Source of the DNA: Arthrobacter globiformis
GTDB lineage: Bacteria > Actinomycetota > Actinomycetes > Actinomycetales > Micrococcaceae
Assembly (NCBI RefSeq): GCF_030815865.1
Contig: NZ_JAUSXI010000001.1
Span: 3,844,001 to 3,908,000, forward strand
DNA length: 64,000 bases
Direction of reading: 5' to 3'
The translations under genes and the position numbers were made by a program. Positions 35,210 to 44,673 of the stretch are shown here, piece after piece; position 1 is the first letter of the stretch, and each line of letters starts with the position of its first letter. The notes under the pieces were generated by a model. That model saw only the letters and a list, made by a program, of their open reading frames with translations, had not been told where the DNA came from and ran no database searches.

Positions 35210-36538
35210 GTGAGAAGAGAACCAATCGAACTGGCAGCTGTGGCCACCGCGGCAGTCCCCGGACTGAGCCCGACTGCTGTGAGCTCTGCCCCGGATGACC
35301 CGGCGGACTTTGATTCGGCTCTCCTTCTTGATGCAGAAGGCAAGCGCTGGCGCGTTCGCTCACCCCGCCACGCGGAAGCCAGCACCAGGCTGGAGACCGA
35401 GTTCCTGGTGCTGCGCGCCTTCGCGCCCGCCATCCGGGCCGAACTGCCGTTTCTCATGCCGACCGTAGCCGGCACCGTCCGGCAGCAGGACCTGACCACC
35501 TTCGTGTACTCGCACCTCCAAGGCACCACGCGCACCGTTGAAGAGCTAACGGCAGGCCCGCAGGAGCTGGCGAAGGAGATCGGCAGCGCGCTGGCGGCCA
35601 TTCATGACCTGCCCCGCGCGCTGGTGAGCAACGCCGACCTTCCCAGTTACACCCCGAACGAGTTCCGCCAGCGCAGGCTCAACGAACTCGACATGGCCGC
35701 GACCACAGGCAAGATTCCGGCCCTCCTGCTCCGCCGTTGGGAGCACGCCATGGAAGACGTCTCGCTCTGGCGCTTCAATCCCTGCGTGGTGCACGGTGAC
35801 CTGCACGAGGACAACCTGCTGGTCGAGGACCACCGCGTCACGGCCGTCACCGGCTGGACCGACCTGCGCATCGGCGATCCCGCCGACGACCTCGCCTGGC
35901 TCGTGGCATCCAATGAGCACGAATTCGTCGACGCCGTGGTCAAGCACTACACCGCGAAGCGCCGCGATGCGCCGGACAACCACCTGCTGCGCCGGGCCGC
36001 GCTCTCGGCTGAATTTGCGCTCGCCCAGTACCTCGTCAAGGGCATCGCGGCGGCCGACGCCGACATGATCGCCGAGGCGGAAGGCATGCTTTCCACGCTG
36101 GCCGAGGACATCGCCGAATATGGCGGCCAGCCCATCAGCGTGGAACCCCTGCCTCCGGCCAAGCCCGACTCCCCGCCAACCGGCCAGGCACCGGCCGCTC
36201 CCGGTCTCGTGGATGCCCCTGCAGCCACCGACATCTCGGAGGCCATGCCCGCCGTCCACGTCACCCCCATCCCCGTTGACGTGAAACCGCTCCCGGTCGA
36301 GGTGACGCCCATCCCGGTTGACGAGGAGAACGCCGAGGGCACCACCGACCAGCCATCAGGCCAGGACGCGTCGCAGGGCCCACCGGACGATGACGCAGCG
36401 AAGGATTCTGGCGCCTCTGACCAGGCCGAATCCACCGGTCCGGAAGACGGGACCCAGGAAGATGCCGCGGCCCGGAAGCCCTCGGGCGCCGACACCTCCA
36501 CCGTTGCCCTCACGGTGGTCGACGCGAAGACGACCTAG
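35210..36538 (+). CDS. Aminoglycoside/macrolide phosphotransferase-like protein with acidic tail
   Basis: 442 residues from GTG 35210, 6 bases after a TACCGT box, so probably leaderless. The kinase fold has HGDLHEDNLL (catalytic loop, 195-204) and IGDPADDLAW. The metal-binding Asp normally found in the D-W position is Gly215 (TGWTDLR), so activity is doubtful. The last 150 residues are a Pro/acidic tail with VTPIPVD and VKPLPVE repeats. The position between nudC and adnB, where mycobacteria also carry a kinase-like or ABC1-like gene, argues against an antibiotic resistance role. Confidence 0.78.
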   Translation: MRREPIELAAVATAAVPGLSPTAVSSAPDDPADFDSALLLDAEGKRWRVRSPRHAEASTRLETEFLVLRAFAPAIRAELPFLMPTVAGTVRQQDLTTFVYSHLQGTTRTVEELTAGPQELAKEIGSALAAIHDLPRALVSNADLPSYTPNEFRQRRLNELDMAATTGKIPALLLRRWEHAMEDVSLWRFNPCVVHGDLHEDNLLVEDHRVTAVTGWTDLRIGDPADDLAWLVASNEHEFVDAVVKHYTAKRRDAPDNHLLRRAALSAEFALAQYLVKGIAAADADMIAEAEGMLSTLAEDIAEYGGQPISVEPLPPAKPDSPPTGQAPAAPGLVDAPAATDISEAMPAVHVTPIPVDVKPLPVEVTPIPVDEENAEGTTDQPSGQDASQGPPDDDAAKDSGASDQAESTGPEDGTQEDAAARKPSGADTSTVALTVVDAKTT

Positions 36539-36572
36539 CCGCCAGGGCGACGTGGCCGGGCCCCTGCGCTTC

Positions 36573-39500
36573 CTAGCCGGCCAGGGCTGCGGCCACGATC
36601 CCTTCCAGTTCGGTGCCTGACGCCAGGTCGTGCGGACGCACCACATGGTTGTCCGCCACGTAAAAGAAGGCAGCCCGGACCTCTTCCAGCGGCACGCCCT
36701 TGAGCCTGGCCCAGGCCAGCCGGTACACAGCCAGCTGGACGCTCTTGGTCTTCAGCTGCCCTGCCGACGGCCGGCGGCCGGTCTTCCAGTCCACCAGGTC
36801 CCAGCCGCCGTCGGCGTCACGGAACACTGCGTCAATGCGGCCGCGGACAACGACGTCGCCGATCCGGGTCTCCACGGGGACCTCCACGTAAGCGGGCGAT
36901 CTGTGTGCCCACCGGGAGTCCTTGAAGGTAGCCACCATGTCGTCCAGGCCGTAGGCCTGGTCAATGTGGTTATCCGAGCCAGGCGCTTCGCCGAGATCCA
37001 GCATGCCCGCCGTTCCAAAGTACTCCTCCACCCAGGCATGGAAGGCTGTGCCCTTGCGCGCGGACATGCCCGGCTCGCGCGGGACAGGCCTCCTGAGCCG
37101 CTGGACCACGGCCTCGGCGTCCTCCCCCAAATCCACCAGGGTGGACGCTGAGATATGCCCGGGCAGATGAACGTCGCGGCTCCGGGCCCGCCTCAAGCGG
37201 CGTTCCAGTAGGAGTGCGGCTTCGCGTTCCCAGCCTGCCGCCTGGGGCCGGAGCCCCTGGCCCGCAGGAAGCCCCGGCGTACCGGCTTGGACCGCGGCGA
37301 TCTCGGTGAGCAGCCGCTCGGCGGCACGGTCCATCGCTTCCCGCCGTCCCGGCACAAGCCGCAACCGCTTCCCGCTGCGGGGGTCCACGGGTCCTTCCAG
37401 CGGATCATACGGCCAGGCCGCCACCTCCAGCTCCCGGGTCAGGGGACTCTCCTGCGGCAGGGATTCCTCATCGACAGAGCCGGGGTGGATTTCCGCAGTT
37501 TCCTGTTCTGCCAGCGGCGCCAGCTCGGCGAGGAACGGCGACATCTCCGCCATCCCGCCGCGCCCGCCCACCCAGGCTCCGCTGGATACCCAGAGCACGT
37601 GCTTGGCCCGGGTGTAGGCAACGTAGGCCAGCCTCCGTTCCTCAGCCTCGCCGTGGGCCTGGACGTCGGCCTTGAACATCTTCTCGGCGTCCAGCCACCC
37701 CTTCTGGTCCGGCTGGTCCAGATCCCACTGCGGAAGATCGGCACGGTCGCCCCGCAATGGCCAGGGCAGGGCGGCGGAACCGCTGCTCCACCTCGAGTCA
37801 CGGTTGCTGGGGAACGCACCCGTGTTGAGGCCGGGCACGAACACGACGTCCCATTCGAGACCCTTCGAGGCGTGCACCGTCAGCAGCTGAACAGCCTCGT
37901 GATTGACGTCCGCGGGCGGCACATCCAGGCCGCCCTCCTCCGATGCCGCCGCCTCCAGCCACGAAAGGAACGCCAGGACGTCCACCCTGTGGGATGTCTG
38001 CAGGAACCCGGCGGCCGCGTCCTGGAACGCGTCCAGGTTCCGCCGCGCCTGGTGAATGTTGAGCCCGGGCCTCGCAGCGACCTCGATGTCCAGCAGCATG
38101 GCCCGTTCGACCTCGCCCAGCAGAGTGGTCAGGTCCTCCCCCATCAGGGAACGAAGCTGCCGAAGCTCCGTGCCCAGGCGCTGCAGCCGCTCCAGTGCAG
38201 GAGGGGTCAGGCTGCGGCCGTGCGTGGACGTCCACCCTTCCTTGGGCAGCCAGTCCAGGGCTTCGACGAGGCTTGCGGCGTCGGTGATGTCGCCCTCGAT
38301 GACGACGTCGGCGGCCTCCGCATCCTCGTCACCGGACGGATCGTTTCCGCCCATGCCGCGGCGGCGGGCCAGAAACGCGGACCAGTCCCGGAACGCCATG
38401 AGGTCGGCCGGACCGATCCGCCACCGGGCACCGGCCAGGAGCCGCATCAGTGAATCCGACCGGCCGGGGTCGGCCAGTACCCGCAGCGTGGACACCAGGT
38501 CCACAATTTCGGGAGTGTCCAGCAGGCCCCCGAGGCCCACAATTTCGTAGGGGATCCCAGTGGCCTCGAACTCCTTGCGGAGGCACTCCATCTGCGCGCG
38601 CCTGCGGCACAGGACGGCCATGGCAGGCTGGATGCGCGGTTCCGAGGAGGAACCGTCGAAATCCGTGGCCCGGAACCTCAGGAGATCCTTGGCGATCACC
38701 GCTGCTTCATCTTCATCGGTGGCAAAACGGCCGATCACCACCCGGCCCTGCACCGCGGCGGGGCTGGGCCGCAGCGCAGGCACCTCCACGGCCGCGCTGC
38801 AAGACCTTTGCCCGGCGGGCCCGGCCTGGGCCGCGGCGGCGCTGAGCGGAGCCGAGATCAGGTTGGCCGCGGCCAGGATATTGCGGCCGTTCCGCCAGGC
38901 AGTGGTCAGGTACGAAACGGGGGCTGGACGCCGGGACGCCGTCCCTGACTGGCCGTCCTCGCAGACCGGAAACTCGTTGACGAAGTGGAACAGCTGTCCG
39001 GCGGACGCCCCGCGGAAGCCGTAGATGGACTGGTTCGGATCACCCACAGCCGTGACGGCGTGGCCGTCCCCGAAGAGCCTGGAGAACAGCACCAGCTGGG
39101 CGTGCGACGTGTCCTGGAATTCGTCCAGGAGCACCACCTTGTAGCGCTGGCGCTCCATCTCGGCGGCCAGGGGCACCTCTCGGGCCACGCGTGCCGCGAG
39201 CGCCACGAGGTCGCCGAAGTCCAGGGCTCCGCGTGCTCTTTTGGCTTCGGCGTACCGCCCCACGAGCTCCGCCACGCTTGCCCTCGTCCGCAGCATGGCT
39301 CCCAGCTCGCCGGCAGCCTGGCTGGGGTTCTTCTTTGCCCCTGCCACATACGGCAGGGCCTCGAACTCGGCGAGCCGCTGCATCAGCCAGCCCTGGACAC
39401 CGTCCGGGGCCTGGAGGTGCTCCGCGCACTCCCCCGCGAGCTGGATAACGGCCTTGACGAGGGTGGACTTGGCCACCCTGAAGTGCGAGTACTCGCCGTC

Positions 39501-40001
39501 GAACGCTTCAACCACCTCACTGGCCAGCTGCCAGGCCTGCGCGCCGCCCAGCAGCACGACATCCCGCTCGATCCCGAGCCGCAGGCCGTAATCGGAGACG
39601 ATGCCGCTGGCAAACGAGTGGTAGGTGGAAACCTTCGGCTCCAGGGCGTCGGCGCTGAGCAGCGCCCCTGCCACAGCGCCGCCGGAGTCGCCGGTGGCCG
39701 ACCGCTGCAGCGCACTGAGCTTGGCGCGGATGCGGCTGGCCAGCTCGCCGGCAGCCTTCCGCGTGAAGGTCACACCGAGGACTTCCTCCGGCTTGACCCA
39801 GCCGTTCGCGACCAGCCAGACGACACGGTCGGCCATGGTGGCGGTCTTGCCCGAGCCCGCGCCCGCGATGACTAGCCGGGGCGCAAGCGGCGAGGAGATG
39901 ATGGCCGACTGTTCCGGCGTCGGGAGGTTTTTCTCACCCAGTAGAGCAGACAACTCTTCGGGACTGAACCTGGGCTCGGGAAGCTCCGCCGTCCGGCTCA
40001 T
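36573..40001 (-). CDS. adnB: AdnB-type helicase-nuclease subunit
   Basis: 1142 residues from ATG 40001, which overlaps the adnA stop by ATGA. The N-terminal UvrD-type motor has Walker A AGAGSGKT (about 46-53), VVLLDEFQDTSHAQ, GDPNQSIYGFRGAS, HASKGLEWDVVFVPG and YVAYTRAKHVLW. The C-terminal RecB-like nuclease has GRIDAVFRDADGG and DLVDWKTGRRP, with the catalytic Asp and Lys. AdnAB is the actinobacterial double-strand-break resection machine that replaces RecBCD. Confidence 0.93.
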   Translation of the reverse strand: MSRTAELPEPRFSPEELSALLGEKNLPTPEQSAIISSPLAPRLVIAGAGSGKTATMADRVVWLVANGWVKPEEVLGVTFTRKAAGELASRIRAKLSALQRSATGDSGGAVAGALLSADALEPKVSTYHSFASGIVSDYGLRLGIERDVVLLGGAQAWQLASEVVEAFDGEYSHFRVAKSTLVKAVIQLAGECAEHLQAPDGVQGWLMQRLAEFEALPYVAGAKKNPSQAAGELGAMLRTRASVAELVGRYAEAKRARGALDFGDLVALAARVAREVPLAAEMERQRYKVVLLDEFQDTSHAQLVLFSRLFGDGHAVTAVGDPNQSIYGFRGASAGQLFHFVNEFPVCEDGQSGTASRRPAPVSYLTTAWRNGRNILAAANLISAPLSAAAAQAGPAGQRSCSAAVEVPALRPSPAAVQGRVVIGRFATDEDEAAVIAKDLLRFRATDFDGSSSEPRIQPAMAVLCRRRAQMECLRKEFEATGIPYEIVGLGGLLDTPEIVDLVSTLRVLADPGRSDSLMRLLAGARWRIGPADLMAFRDWSAFLARRRGMGGNDPSGDEDAEAADVVIEGDITDAASLVEALDWLPKEGWTSTHGRSLTPPALERLQRLGTELRQLRSLMGEDLTTLLGEVERAMLLDIEVAARPGLNIHQARRNLDAFQDAAAGFLQTSHRVDVLAFLSWLEAAASEEGGLDVPPADVNHEAVQLLTVHASKGLEWDVVFVPGLNTGAFPSNRDSRWSSGSAALPWPLRGDRADLPQWDLDQPDQKGWLDAEKMFKADVQAHGEAEERRLAYVAYTRAKHVLWVSSGAWVGGRGGMAEMSPFLAELAPLAEQETAEIHPGSVDEESLPQESPLTRELEVAAWPYDPLEGPVDPRSGKRLRLVPGRREAMDRAAERLLTEIAAVQAGTPGLPAGQGLRPQAAGWEREAALLLERRLRRARSRDVHLPGHISASTLVDLGEDAEAVVQRLRRPVPREPGMSARKGTAFHAWVEEYFGTAGMLDLGEAPGSDNHIDQAYGLDDMVATFKDSRWAHRSPAYVEVPVETRIGDVVVRGRIDAVFRDADGGWDLVDWKTGRRPSAGQLKTKSVQLAVYRLAWARLKGVPLEEVRAAFFYVADNHVVRPHDLASGTELEGIVAAALAG

Positions 40002-43000
40002 TCGGTAACCTGCTTTCCCCGCGCACACAGCGGACATACCTCCGGCAGCCGGCAGCCGTGGCCGCCGAAACCGGCCTTGGCGGGATCGTGCCTTGCCTCA
40101 AATTCGTGGCCGGACATCACCGCGGCTGCGTCGTTCACCATTTCCATCGCCCAGTTGTCCGCCGGGTCCAGCGGATCCTGGTGCTGGATACCCGGACTCC
40201 TGGTGGTTGTGCCCAGCTGGGCAAGCACGGCTCCGCCGGGCTGCGGATCGGCCTCGGATGCCGCGGTGGCACCAAAGCCGCCGGCCAGAACGGCCGCTTG
40301 GTAGGCGCCCAGCTGCGGGTGCCTGCCCAGTTCGGCCTTGCCCGGCTGCCGTTTGCCCGTTTTAAGGTCGACGATTACCAGCCGCCCCGAGGCATCGATC
40401 TCCAGCCGGTCCACCTGTCCGCGCAGGACGGCTGACCGGGGACCCTCATCGGTGGGAACATCCCCGCGGGGAACGGCAGCTGGCTCAGGCAGAATCACCT
40501 CAAAGTCCTGTTCGACCCCGGCAAGGCGCCGGCCCTCGCTGCGCATGACCAGGATGTACTGCGCGAGTTTCCGGACCATGGTTTCCGCCCTGCGGAAGTC
40601 GAGTTTGCCTTCCCAGTTGTCTTTCATGCCCAAGGCCGGCCAACGCCGGACGAGTTCGGCAAGGTATTCAGCTCCGCTGGCATCCGGGAGGTCCTGGGCG
40701 ATGGCGTGCACGAGGGTGCCGAGGCTGCGGGCAAAGTCCGTGGCCGCTTCGCCTCCGGCGGCCTGGATGAACCAGTCCAGCGGCGACTTCTGCACCGACT
40801 CCACCTTTGACGGCGAAACGTAGACGGTGCCGCCCGGAGGCACAACACGGTCCACGGACGTCAGCGGGGCCAGCCCCCACCAGGTGTCCGGATGGGCTCC
40901 GGGAACTGGCGGCTCCGCCGTGGCAAGTCGGGCCAGGACACGCACGGCCTCATCCGCCTCTGCGGCCAGCCTGCCGTCCAGCTGGGCGTACTGGCGGAGT
41001 TCCGCCACGAGCGCACGCAGCGTCAGGGGCCGTTCCACCGCGGTGTAGCCGCGCCCCTCCTGGTCCGGCAGCAGCGGCGCGACGTAATCCAGGAAGGAGG
41101 ACGGCTGCTCATCTTCCGAAGACACGGCGGTGCACAGAAGCACGTCCTTGGCCCGGGACACCGCCGTGGAAAAGCTGCGGAGTTCGTCGTAGCGGATCTC
41201 CCGCAGCCGGCTCAGCGGGCCGAGCTGGAGCGCATACTCCACGCCATGTTCTACGGCGTCCGCGAACAGTGTGCTGCCCAGGAGCTCGCCGCGGAGGCGT
41301 GTATTGGGCCAGACGCCCTCCTGCAGGCCGGCGACGATGACGAACGGCCATTCCCGGCCGGCGGCGCTGGCAGGCGTCATGAGCTCGACGGCGTCGTCAA
41401 CCTGGGCACGCGCCGCCAAAGTGTCCATGGGCAGTTCCTGGTTAAGCAGGTATTCGAGGAACTGTTCGGGGCCGGATCCGGGCATCTGGTCCACGTAGCG
41501 CTCGGCCGTGTGGAACAGCGCCATCATGGCGTCCAGGTCCCGGTCCGCCCGGGCTCCAACAAGCCCGCCTGCGAGGGCCGCGGCCGTCCATGCCGACGCG
41601 AGGCCGGTGGAATGCCAGAGGGCCCACAGCACTGTCTCTGCGTTGGCTCCGGGTGCGGCAACGGCCTTCCGGCCGGCCTGGATCATCCGTGCGACCCTGC
41701 GGGCCGAGCGGCCCTCGATGCCGAGTGAGCCGAGCGCCCCGGGCTCAAGGAGCGCCTCCACCAGCAGGGAATCGCTGGAGCGGCCTCCGCCGCCCAACAG
41801 TTCCTCCCGCCGGAGCGACTGGCGGAGCCGGCGCAGTTCGAGGGATGTCGCCCCGCCGATCCGGGAGGTCAGCAACGACACGGCGGATTCCGGCGTGAGG
41901 ACTGCCGCGTCCAGGGCCACCGCGTAGGCGTCGAGCAGCGGACGGACAGCCACTTCATCGCGCACGGCGGATTCAGCCACCGGAATCCGGACCGGAATCC
42001 CCTGACCCGAGAGATAGCGCTGCAGCTGGCTGAGCTGGCCGCCGTTCCGGACAATGACGGCAATGTCCTCCAGCGACCGCCCGTCCCTGAGATGCGCCTC
42101 GAGAATCCTTTGAGCCACGTACCGCAGCTCATGCACCGCCGAGGGCAGAAGATGCGCTTCCACGGTGCCGCCTGCCGGCTGCGTGGCGTCACCCGGTTCC
42201 CCAGCAATATCAGCAGGGTCGAAGCCAACCGGGTCCAGACGGCGGGCGAGCTGGCCGCCGGCCCGGAGGGAAATCCGGTCCGCCACCCCGAGCCAGGCCC
42301 GGGCCACCGCCGGCTGGTGGCGGTGGGCACGGGACAGCGGCTTCTCAACGGCCGTCCGTTCCTCGCCGCCCAGCAGGCCCGGAAGCTCAGCCACGAGGTC
42401 CGGCCGCGCTCCCCGAAACCCCTGCACCACCGTGTCCGGTGCGGATGTCACGTAGACATCCTTGCCGGCGGCCACATCTGCCAGGAGTTCGAAGACGGCG
42501 GGATTGGCCTCCTGGATGTCGTCCACAAGAATCAGCTGGAGACGGTCGCGTTCGGCCGCCAGGAAGTCCGGGAAATCCTGAAAGAGCTGGCGGGCTGCGG
42601 TGATGATGCCCGCGGGATCGAACGCCTCCGGCATGCGAAGGTCGAGGACATCGCGGTACTCGGCGTAGAGGGCCGCAGCAGCAATCCAGTCCGGCCGTCC
42701 ACAGGCGTGGCCCAGGCCGGCGAGGTCCTCGGCGGCGCGGCCCGTCTCTGTAATCCGGTCGAAGAGCTGGCGGACCTCGTGCCGGAACCCGCGGGTAGGC
42801 AGGGCGGCCGTGAGGTCACCGGGCCAGGGCAGCCCGAGGCCCGGCAGGGCGTGGCCCTCCAGCAGTTCCTTGATGATGAGGTCCTGCTCGGGCCCTGACA
42901 GGAGCCGCGGTGCCTTCGACAGCGGCAGGAGCCCTTCCGCCTTTGCACGGCGGATAAGGTCAAAGGCATACGCCGCCCAGGTGCGGGCCGGGGTGGTGCT

Positions 43001-43405
43001 CAGGCTCCGGTTCAGCCTGGCAGTAAACCGGTCCCGCAGGGTGTCGGCTGCAAGCCGTCCGGGGGCGAGAATGAGGATCCGCTCGGGGTCCACCCCTTCC
43101 GCTTCCACCCGGCGGATTGCCGCTTCGATGAGGACGGTGGATTTGCCGGTACCCGGCGCTCCGGGGACCAGTACGGGGCCAGCTCCCCGGGGCACATCGA
43201 CCGCGGCCCGCTGGTCCGCTGTGAGGACCGGAACTCGCGAGTGCACCTGGCGAGGGGGCAGCAGACGAAGACCCGCAGGGCGAAACGGGGCCGCGGAGAA
43301 AGAGTCCGCGTGGTCCCGCTCCGCAGTGAGTGCGGATGCCTGCTCGGCTGAAGTCTGATCGGCGGAGGTCTGATCGGCGGAGGTCTGATCGAGTGTTGCG
43401 GTCAC
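39998..43405 (-). CDS. adnA: AdnA-type helicase-nuclease subunit
   Basis: 1135 residues from GTG 43405, overlapping the upstream Atl gene's stop (GTGA). Walker A PGAPGTGKST is at 81-90, and the motor motifs are more divergent than in AdnB, as expected for AdnA. The C-terminal nuclease has LRGQVDRLEIDASGRLVIVDLKTGKRQ, and a C-terminal Cys pair (EVCPLC with the upstream GCRLPEVC) resembles an Fe-S nuclease clamp. The N-terminus starts with a tandem DQTSA repeat. Confidence 0.92.
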   Translation of the reverse strand: MTATLDQTSADQTSADQTSAEQASALTAERDHADSFSAAPFRPAGLRLLPPRQVHSRVPVLTADQRAAVDVPRGAGPVLVPGAPGTGKSTVLIEAAIRRVEAEGVDPERILILAPGRLAADTLRDRFTARLNRSLSTTPARTWAAYAFDLIRRAKAEGLLPLSKAPRLLSGPEQDLIIKELLEGHALPGLGLPWPGDLTAALPTRGFRHEVRQLFDRITETGRAAEDLAGLGHACGRPDWIAAAALYAEYRDVLDLRMPEAFDPAGIITAARQLFQDFPDFLAAERDRLQLILVDDIQEANPAVFELLADVAAGKDVYVTSAPDTVVQGFRGARPDLVAELPGLLGGEERTAVEKPLSRAHRHQPAVARAWLGVADRISLRAGGQLARRLDPVGFDPADIAGEPGDATQPAGGTVEAHLLPSAVHELRYVAQRILEAHLRDGRSLEDIAVIVRNGGQLSQLQRYLSGQGIPVRIPVAESAVRDEVAVRPLLDAYAVALDAAVLTPESAVSLLTSRIGGATSLELRRLRQSLRREELLGGGGRSSDSLLVEALLEPGALGSLGIEGRSARRVARMIQAGRKAVAAPGANAETVLWALWHSTGLASAWTAAALAGGLVGARADRDLDAMMALFHTAERYVDQMPGSGPEQFLEYLLNQELPMDTLAARAQVDDAVELMTPASAAGREWPFVIVAGLQEGVWPNTRLRGELLGSTLFADAVEHGVEYALQLGPLSRLREIRYDELRSFSTAVSRAKDVLLCTAVSSEDEQPSSFLDYVAPLLPDQEGRGYTAVERPLTLRALVAELRQYAQLDGRLAAEADEAVRVLARLATAEPPVPGAHPDTWWGLAPLTSVDRVVPPGGTVYVSPSKVESVQKSPLDWFIQAAGGEAATDFARSLGTLVHAIAQDLPDASGAEYLAELVRRWPALGMKDNWEGKLDFRRAETMVRKLAQYILVMRSEGRRLAGVEQDFEVILPEPAAVPRGDVPTDEGPRSAVLRGQVDRLEIDASGRLVIVDLKTGKRQPGKAELGRHPQLGAYQAAVLAGGFGATAASEADPQPGGAVLAQLGTTTRSPGIQHQDPLDPADNWAMEMVNDAAAVMSGHEFEARHDPAKAGFGGHGCRLPEVCPLCARGKQVTE
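43351..43393. repeat. 15-base tandem repeat in the start of adnA
   Basis: Nearly three copies of a 15-base unit (AGGTCTGATCGGCGG) at 43351-43365, 43366-43380 and 43381-43393. In the adnA frame each encodes DQTSA. The unit length is a multiple of three, so copy-number change keeps the frame. Confidence 0.85.
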
Positions 43406-43818
43406 ACGGACATTCCATCACCCGGGACTGACAATTTTCGCAGCGACGCTTCCAGCCGCCCGGCAACCACGTCCAGGGCGTCAAAATCGGCGTCCGACGG
43501 CGACCACCGCGCAGCGGTCAGATCCACGCGCCACCGTCCTTCGCCTGTCCTCGCAAACTCGCTATAGTCCCCGCGCAGGGGCGTGCCCTCCTGCAGGTAG
43601 TGGTCGAGGGCCTCGGACTCATGGCCGTCCGGGGCCAGTCCGCTTGCGCGCAGCACGCGCCACCATGGCACGCCGCTGCCGTAATGGCTCAGCACGGACC
43701 CCACCTGCCGCGGCCCTCCGGTGCCAAGAAGCTCAGCGACGTCGCCATAAGCCACCGCCGAACCGGCCGGAATGAGGTCAACCACCGCCAAAACCGCCTC
43801 CACGTACTCCGCCCGCAT
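43402..43818 (-). CDS. Alkyltransferase-like (Atl) MGMT-family DNA-binding protein
   Basis: 138 residues with the MGMT DNA-binding fold (IPAGSAVAYGDVAELLG, GVPWWRVLRASG). The active-site motif P-C-H-R is P-W-W-R here, so there is no acceptor cysteine and the protein cannot remove alkyl groups itself. Such Atl proteins bind O6-alkylguanine and hand the lesion to nucleotide excision repair. The stop overlaps the adnA start, so Atl, AdnA and AdnB are made from one coupled unit. Confidence 0.88.
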   Translation of the reverse strand: MRAEYVEAVLAVVDLIPAGSAVAYGDVAELLGTGGPRQVGSVLSHYGSGVPWWRVLRASGLAPDGHESEALDHYLQEGTPLRGDYSEFARTGEGRWRVDLTAARWSPSDADFDALDVVAGRLEASLRKLSVPGDGMSV

Positions 43819-43962
43819 GCCTTCAGACTATCGGCCGGCGCGCATCAGCAGCGGTCAGGACGGGCGCCGTGTGCGTCTTCCCACAGCGTGTCTTCCCACA
43901 CCCTGCCGGACACGCGCGGGGCAAGCACCTTGACTGTCGGTGCCTCCGGGTAATTTGGTGCC

Positions 43963-44673
43963 ATGAGCACTTGGAACACTCTCCCCCGGGCCGCATTCGA
44001 CCTCGAAACCACGGGACGCAACTCCCGTGCCGCCCGGATCGTGACGGCTTCCGTCACCGTGGTGGACAGTTCCGGGAACGTGATTCGGGAGCATGAGTGG
44101 CTGGCTGATCCGGGGGTTGAGATTCCGGCGGAGGCCAGCGAGGTCCACGGGATCACCACCGAACACGCGCGCAGCCACGGCCGGCCTGCGGCCGAGGTCA
44201 CCAAGGAAGTCGCAGCCGTGCTCCAGGGGCTTTTCGACGACGGCGTCCCAGTGATCGCGTTCAACGCCAGCTACGACTTCACCGTCCTGGCCGCCGAGTC
44301 GGCCCGCTACGGCGTGCCGCAGCTGAGCCGGTTCCCCGTCCTGGACCCCTACATCATGAATAAGCAGGTGGACCGGTACCGGAAGGGCAAGCGGACGCTG
44401 ACCGCCCTGTGCGAGGAGTACGGCGTGGACCTGGAAAACGCCCACACATCTGCCGCGGACGCCTTGGCAACGCTGCGCATGCTCGATGCCATGGCCGGCA
44501 AGTTCCCCAAGCTGAACATGCCTGCCAGCCAGCTGCACCAGCTTCAGGTGGACTGGGCCGTGAACCAGGCCGCCGACTTCCAGCAGTACCTCCGCAAAAC
44601 CAAACCCGCCGCCGTCATCGAGGGTGACTGGCCTGTCCTGCCGCCGGAAGACGCGAGCCGTGGCGGCTTCTAA
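43963..44673 (+). CDS. DnaQ-like 3'-5' exonuclease (DEDDh)
   Basis: 236 residues. Exo I FDLETTG, Exo II FNASYDFTVL and Exo III HTSAADALAT (with the catalytic His and last Asp) are all present, the DEDDh set of the epsilon-subunit family. Length and a C-terminal extension without a polymerase domain suggest a stand-alone exonuclease of repair or RNA maturation. It faces away from the atl-adnAB genes. Confidence 0.88.
   Translation: MSTWNTLPRAAFDLETTGRNSRAARIVTASVTVVDSSGNVIREHEWLADPGVEIPAEASEVHGITTEHARSHGRPAAEVTKEVAAVLQGLFDDGVPVIAFNASYDFTVLAAESARYGVPQLSRFPVLDPYIMNKQVDRYRKGKRTLTALCEEYGVDLENAHTSAADALATLRMLDAMAGKFPKLNMPASQLHQLQVDWAVNQAADFQQYLRKTKPAAVIEGDWPVLPPEDASRGGF

Noticed and set aside
35210..36538. 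Antibiotic resistance gene (macrolide phosphotransferase)
   Set aside because: It lies in a conserved repair/NAD block, has lost the D of the D-W motif and carries a long repeat tail. There is no mobile context.
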